Positions 61,561 to 64,000 of a stretch of 64,000 nt of DNA are shown one piece after another. Source of the DNA: Afipia birgiae 34632 (lineage in GTDB: Bacteria > Pseudomonadota > Alphaproteobacteria > Rhizobiales > Xanthobacteraceae); NCBI RefSeq assembly GCF_000308295.2, contig NZ_HG326653.1:1-64000 (forward strand), given 5' to 3'. Below the pieces are notes generated by a model. That model made no database searches. It was not told the DNA's origin and saw only the letters and a list, made by a program, of their open reading frames with translations. Every line of letters starts with the position of its first letter. The stretch's first letter is position 1. A program made the position numbers and the translations under genes.

Positions 61561-62775
61561 ATGAACGAGATCCTTTTCATGGCCGGCGATGTGCCGGTTC
61601 GCGTGGGCGCCGCCCTGATCGCATTCGGCGCGCTGGCGCTGCTGTTGCTGCTGGCTATCGCCATCGTCATCGCCCGCTCTGGCCGCAAGGGTGCGGAGGC
61701 CGCCATGGCGCAGGCGGTACGCGCCGACGAACTGGAGGAAAGGCTCGCCGAAGTCCTGCGCATGCAGAACGAATCCACCGGCCGTGTCGCGGAAATGGGT
61801 CAGGCGCTGGTGGGACGTCAGGCGGAAATGTCGCGCGCCGTCAACGAACGGCTGGATTCGGTGACCCACAAGGTCGGCCAGTCCATGGAACAGACCACGC
61901 GCAGCACGATGGACAGTCTCCGCGTCCTGCACGAACGCCTCGGCATCATCGACAACGCCCACAAGAATCTTACCGACCTCACCTCGCAGGTCACGACCCT
62001 GCGCGACGTGCTCGCCAACAAGCAGTCGCGCGGCGCATTCGGGCAGGCGCGTATGGAAGCCATCGTGCAGGACGGCATGCCGAAGGGCTCCTTCGCATTC
62101 CAGCACACGCTGTCCAACAACAAGCGGCCGGATTGCGTGATATTCCTGCCCGACCAGCGGCCGCTGTGCGTCGATGCGAAATTTCCGCTTGAAGCCGTGA
62201 CCGCCCTGCGCGATGCGCGCAGCGACGACGAGAAGAAATACGCCACGCAGCGGCTGCGGCAGGACGTGATGAAGCACGTCACCGACATCGCCGACAAATA
62301 TCTCATTCCGGGCGAAACGCAGGACACCGCCCTGATGTTCGTGCCGTCGGAGTCGGTTTATGCGGAAATTCACGACGGCTTCGACGACGTGATCCAGAAG
62401 GCCTATCGCGCACGGATCGTGCTGGTGTCGCCGTCGCTGCTGATGCTGGCGATCCAGGTGATGCAGCAGATCCTGAAGGACGCGCGGATGCGCGACGCCG
62501 CCGACCTGATCCGCACCGAAGTCATGCACATGTCGGACGATCTCGGACGGCTGCGTGAGCGTGTGCTCAAGCTGCAGAAAGATTTCGGCAATGTGAACGA
62601 GGACGTGCGGCAGATCCTGATTTCCGCGGACAAGATCGAAAAGCGCGCCGGCCGCATCAAGGAACTGGATTTCAGCAAGGGCAGCGAGCCGACTGACGCG
62701 CCGCGTGTCGTTGCGTCCGGCGGCACCGATCTGTTCCCGGCCCATCCGCTCCGCAAGCTGCAGGCGGGGGAATAA
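61561..62775 (+). CDS. rmuC: DNA recombination protein RmuC family
   Basis: 404 residues. An N-terminal transmembrane helix (VGAALIAFGALALLLLLAIA) is followed by a coiled coil (about 45-150) and the RmuC nuclease-like domain: QARMEAIVQDGMPKGSFAFQ, RPDCVIFLPDQRPLCVDAKF, PLEAVTALRDA and IVLVSPSLLMLAIQVMQQIL. RmuC limits inversions at short inverted repeats. Divergent from def. Confidence 0.93.
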   Translation: MNEILFMAGDVPVRVGAALIAFGALALLLLLAIAIVIARSGRKGAEAAMAQAVRADELEERLAEVLRMQNESTGRVAEMGQALVGRQAEMSRAVNERLDSVTHKVGQSMEQTTRSTMDSLRVLHERLGIIDNAHKNLTDLTSQVTTLRDVLANKQSRGAFGQARMEAIVQDGMPKGSFAFQHTLSNNKRPDCVIFLPDQRPLCVDAKFPLEAVTALRDARSDDEKKYATQRLRQDVMKHVTDIADKYLIPGETQDTALMFVPSESVYAEIHDGFDDVIQKAYRARIVLVSPSLLMLAIQVMQQILKDARMRDAADLIRTEVMHMSDDLGRLRERVLKLQKDFGNVNEDVRQILISADKIEKRAGRIKELDFSKGSEPTDAPRVVASGGTDLFPAHPLRKLQAGE

Positions 62776-62847
62776 TTTCGTCTGCGATCGCCCGCGACAC
62801 CCACCACATATGCGATGTCGTCCCCTTGAAGGCGGGATACATCACGC

Positions 62848-62984
62848 GCTTTCCTCACCTCTCCCCGCGTGCGGGAAGAGGTCGACGCCTGAGCGCAGCG
62901 AAAGCGTCGGGTGAGGGGCTTCTTCGTGATCTCGCCCCTCACCCCGACCCTCTCCCCGTAAGAACGGGGAGAGGGAGAAGCGGC
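62848..62984. repeat. Paired inverted REP-like element
   Basis: First unit: CTCTCCCCGCGTGCGGGAAGAG with GACGCCTGAGCGCAGCGAAA and GCGTCGGGTGAGGGG. Second, opposite unit: CCCCTCACCCCGACCCTCTC followed by CCCGTAAGAACGGGGAGAGG. Each has a strong hairpin with a CCTCTCCCCG/CGGGGAGAGG-type stem. It lies between rmuC and the transporter gene. Confidence 0.75.
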
Positions 62985-63006
62985 CCGAATCTGCTAACAC
63001 CCCTGC

Positions 63007-64000
63007 ATGACAGCACCTGAAGCCGCCCAAATGACCCCTGCTCCCCGCGCCTCGTGGCGTGAGGCGCTGGCCGTTTATCTGCAAAAGCGCGTGCTCATCG
63101 TGCTGTTTCTCGGCTTCTCGTCGGGGCTGCCGCTGGCGCTGTCCGGCTCGACGCTGCTGGTATGGATGCGCGAATCCGGTGTCGATCTCGGCACCATCGG
63201 CCTGTTCGCCCTGGTCGGCACGCCCTACACACTGAAATTTCTCTGGGCGCCGCTGGTGGACGCGCTGCATGTGCCGCTGCTGACGCGCCTCCTTGGACGG
63301 CGACGCGGCTGGCTGGTGTTCGCGCAACTGTTGCTGATCGGAGCGATCCTGCTGCTGGCGCTGACCGACCCGGCGCGCTCGCCGTTCTATGTCGCCCTCG
63401 GCGCATTGCTGGTCGCCGCCGCCTCGGCGACGCAAGACATTGTGGTCGATGCTTTCCGTGTCGAGAGCCTGCCCGAGAGAGAGCAGGCTGCCGGCATGGC
63501 GTCCTATGTCGCGGCCTATCGCGTCGGGATGCTGATCTCGACCGCCGGCGCGCTGTTTCTGGTCAGCGGATTTGAGGCCACCGGCCTGACCAAATCCATC
63601 GCCTGGATGTGGGGCTACATCGCAATGGCCGCGATGGTGCTGATCGGAATGATCGCAGCCCTCGTCGCCACCGAACCCGAACAGTCGCGCCGCGCCGAGG
63701 AAGCCACCAGCGGCGAGAGCGCGATCACCCGCGTTATCGCTGCGGCCGTCGGCGCCTTCACCGAATTCCTGACCCGGAAAGACGTCTGGGCGGTTCTCGC
63801 GTTTGTCATTCTCTACAAGTTCACGGATTCATTTTCCGGCACCATGACGGCGCCGTTCGTGATCGATCTCGGCTTCACCCGCAACGATTACGCCGCCATC
63901 GTCAAAGGCGTCGGGCTCGCCGCGACACTGATCGGCGGATTCGCCGGAGGCTTTCTCGCGCGCGCGTGGTCGCTGGAAGCATGTCTCTGGACCGGAGGCG
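63007..64000 (+). CDS. ampG: AmpG-like MFS transporter (cut by the window end)
   Basis: About 331 residues are visible from the ATG at 63007; the gene runs off the edge. KRVLIVLFLGFSSGLPLALS, STLLVWMRESGVDLGTIGLF, VGTPYTLKFLWAPLVDAL and QDIVVDAFRVESLPEREQAA are typical of AmpG muropeptide permeases (GlcNAc-anhydroMurNAc uptake for wall recycling). About nine transmembrane helices are seen. The substrate is from family knowledge. Confidence 0.85.
   Translation, partial: MTAPEAAQMTPAPRASWREALAVYLQKRVLIVLFLGFSSGLPLALSGSTLLVWMRESGVDLGTIGLFALVGTPYTLKFLWAPLVDALHVPLLTRLLGRRRGWLVFAQLLLIGAILLLALTDPARSPFYVALGALLVAAASATQDIVVDAFRVESLPEREQAAGMASYVAAYRVGMLISTAGALFLVSGFEATGLTKSIAWMWGYIAMAAMVLIGMIAALVATEPEQSRRAEEATSGESAITRVIAAAVGAFTEFLTRKDVWAVLAFVILYKFTDSFSGTMTAPFVIDLGFTRNDYAAIVKGVGLAATLIGGFAGGFLARAWSLEACLWTGG

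Noticed and set aside
61489-62745. 418-codon minus-strand open frame antisense to rmuC
   Set aside because: Composition and lack of motifs mark it as a shadow of rmuC.

Overview
The window looks like an alphaproteobacterial chromosome of the Bradyrhizobiaceae/Nitrobacteraceae type (Afipia, Oligotropha, Rhodopseudomonas, Bradyrhizobium relatives). The reasons are the high-GC codon use, the gene order rpmH-rnpA-yidC-engB-argB-dapD-dapE, ArdC/DUF736 accessory genes, ECF sigma SigF with an NrsF-type anti-sigma, and GC-rich REP-like repeats. About 1-47.7 kb is accessory DNA ending at an intact tRNA-Arg gene. About 47.7-64 kb is housekeeping chromosome.

Region A (1-13.8 kb) is a copper-resistance locus: a broken PCu(A)C chaperone, DUF411 protein, multicopper oxidase, CusF-like protein, CusA and CusB, a FixH/YtkA-like protein, three small exported or membrane proteins, an ECF sigma factor with its membrane anti-sigma, a Cu+ P-type ATPase, and remnants of cueR and a cytochrome c gene. 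Four copies of GTAACC-N16-CGAA stand in front of the sigma gene, two small-protein transcription units and the cus operon. They make this a self-contained SigF-type regulon.

Region B (14-17.3 kb) holds genes typical of alphaproteobacterial integrative elements: an unknown protein, a small XRE repressor with a perfect palindrome at its start, ArdC and DUF736.

Region C (17.4-33.4 kb) is a catabolic island for urocanate or a related imidazole compound. It has hutF, hutC, a glutamate-family dehydrogenase, a Liv-type ABC importer, an acyl-CoA synthetase and a thioesterase/DsbA-isomerase fusion, all on the minus strand. hutI-hutG-hutU-hutD diverge on the plus strand, with two TTGT-N4-ACAA-type operators between the two arms. 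Histidine ammonia-lyase (hutH) is absent. The pathway should turn urocanate into formate, ammonia and glutamate, and the dehydrogenase would remove the glutamate. A decayed copy of part of the 14-kb unknown gene lies at the far end of the island.

Region D (34.3-47.7 kb) is a mobilisation and integration module: small unknown genes with shared operator-like dyads, a second HExxH zincin, a ParA/StbB-like ATPase, a membrane protein, a TrwB-like coupling protein, a MobF (TrwC-like) relaxase-helicase and a large serine recombinase. The 3' end of the recombinase gene runs into tRNA-Arg(ACG). No type IV secretion genes are visible, so it looks like an integrative mobilisable element or the end of a larger ICE.

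Region E (47.8-64 kb) is conserved backbone: a sensor kinase, rpmH, rnpA, yidC, engB, DUF423, argB, a DUF1036 protein, a HAD phosphatase, dapD, dapE, a nucleosidase, a RidA protein, truA, fmt, def, rmuC and an AmpG-like transporter cut by the window edge.
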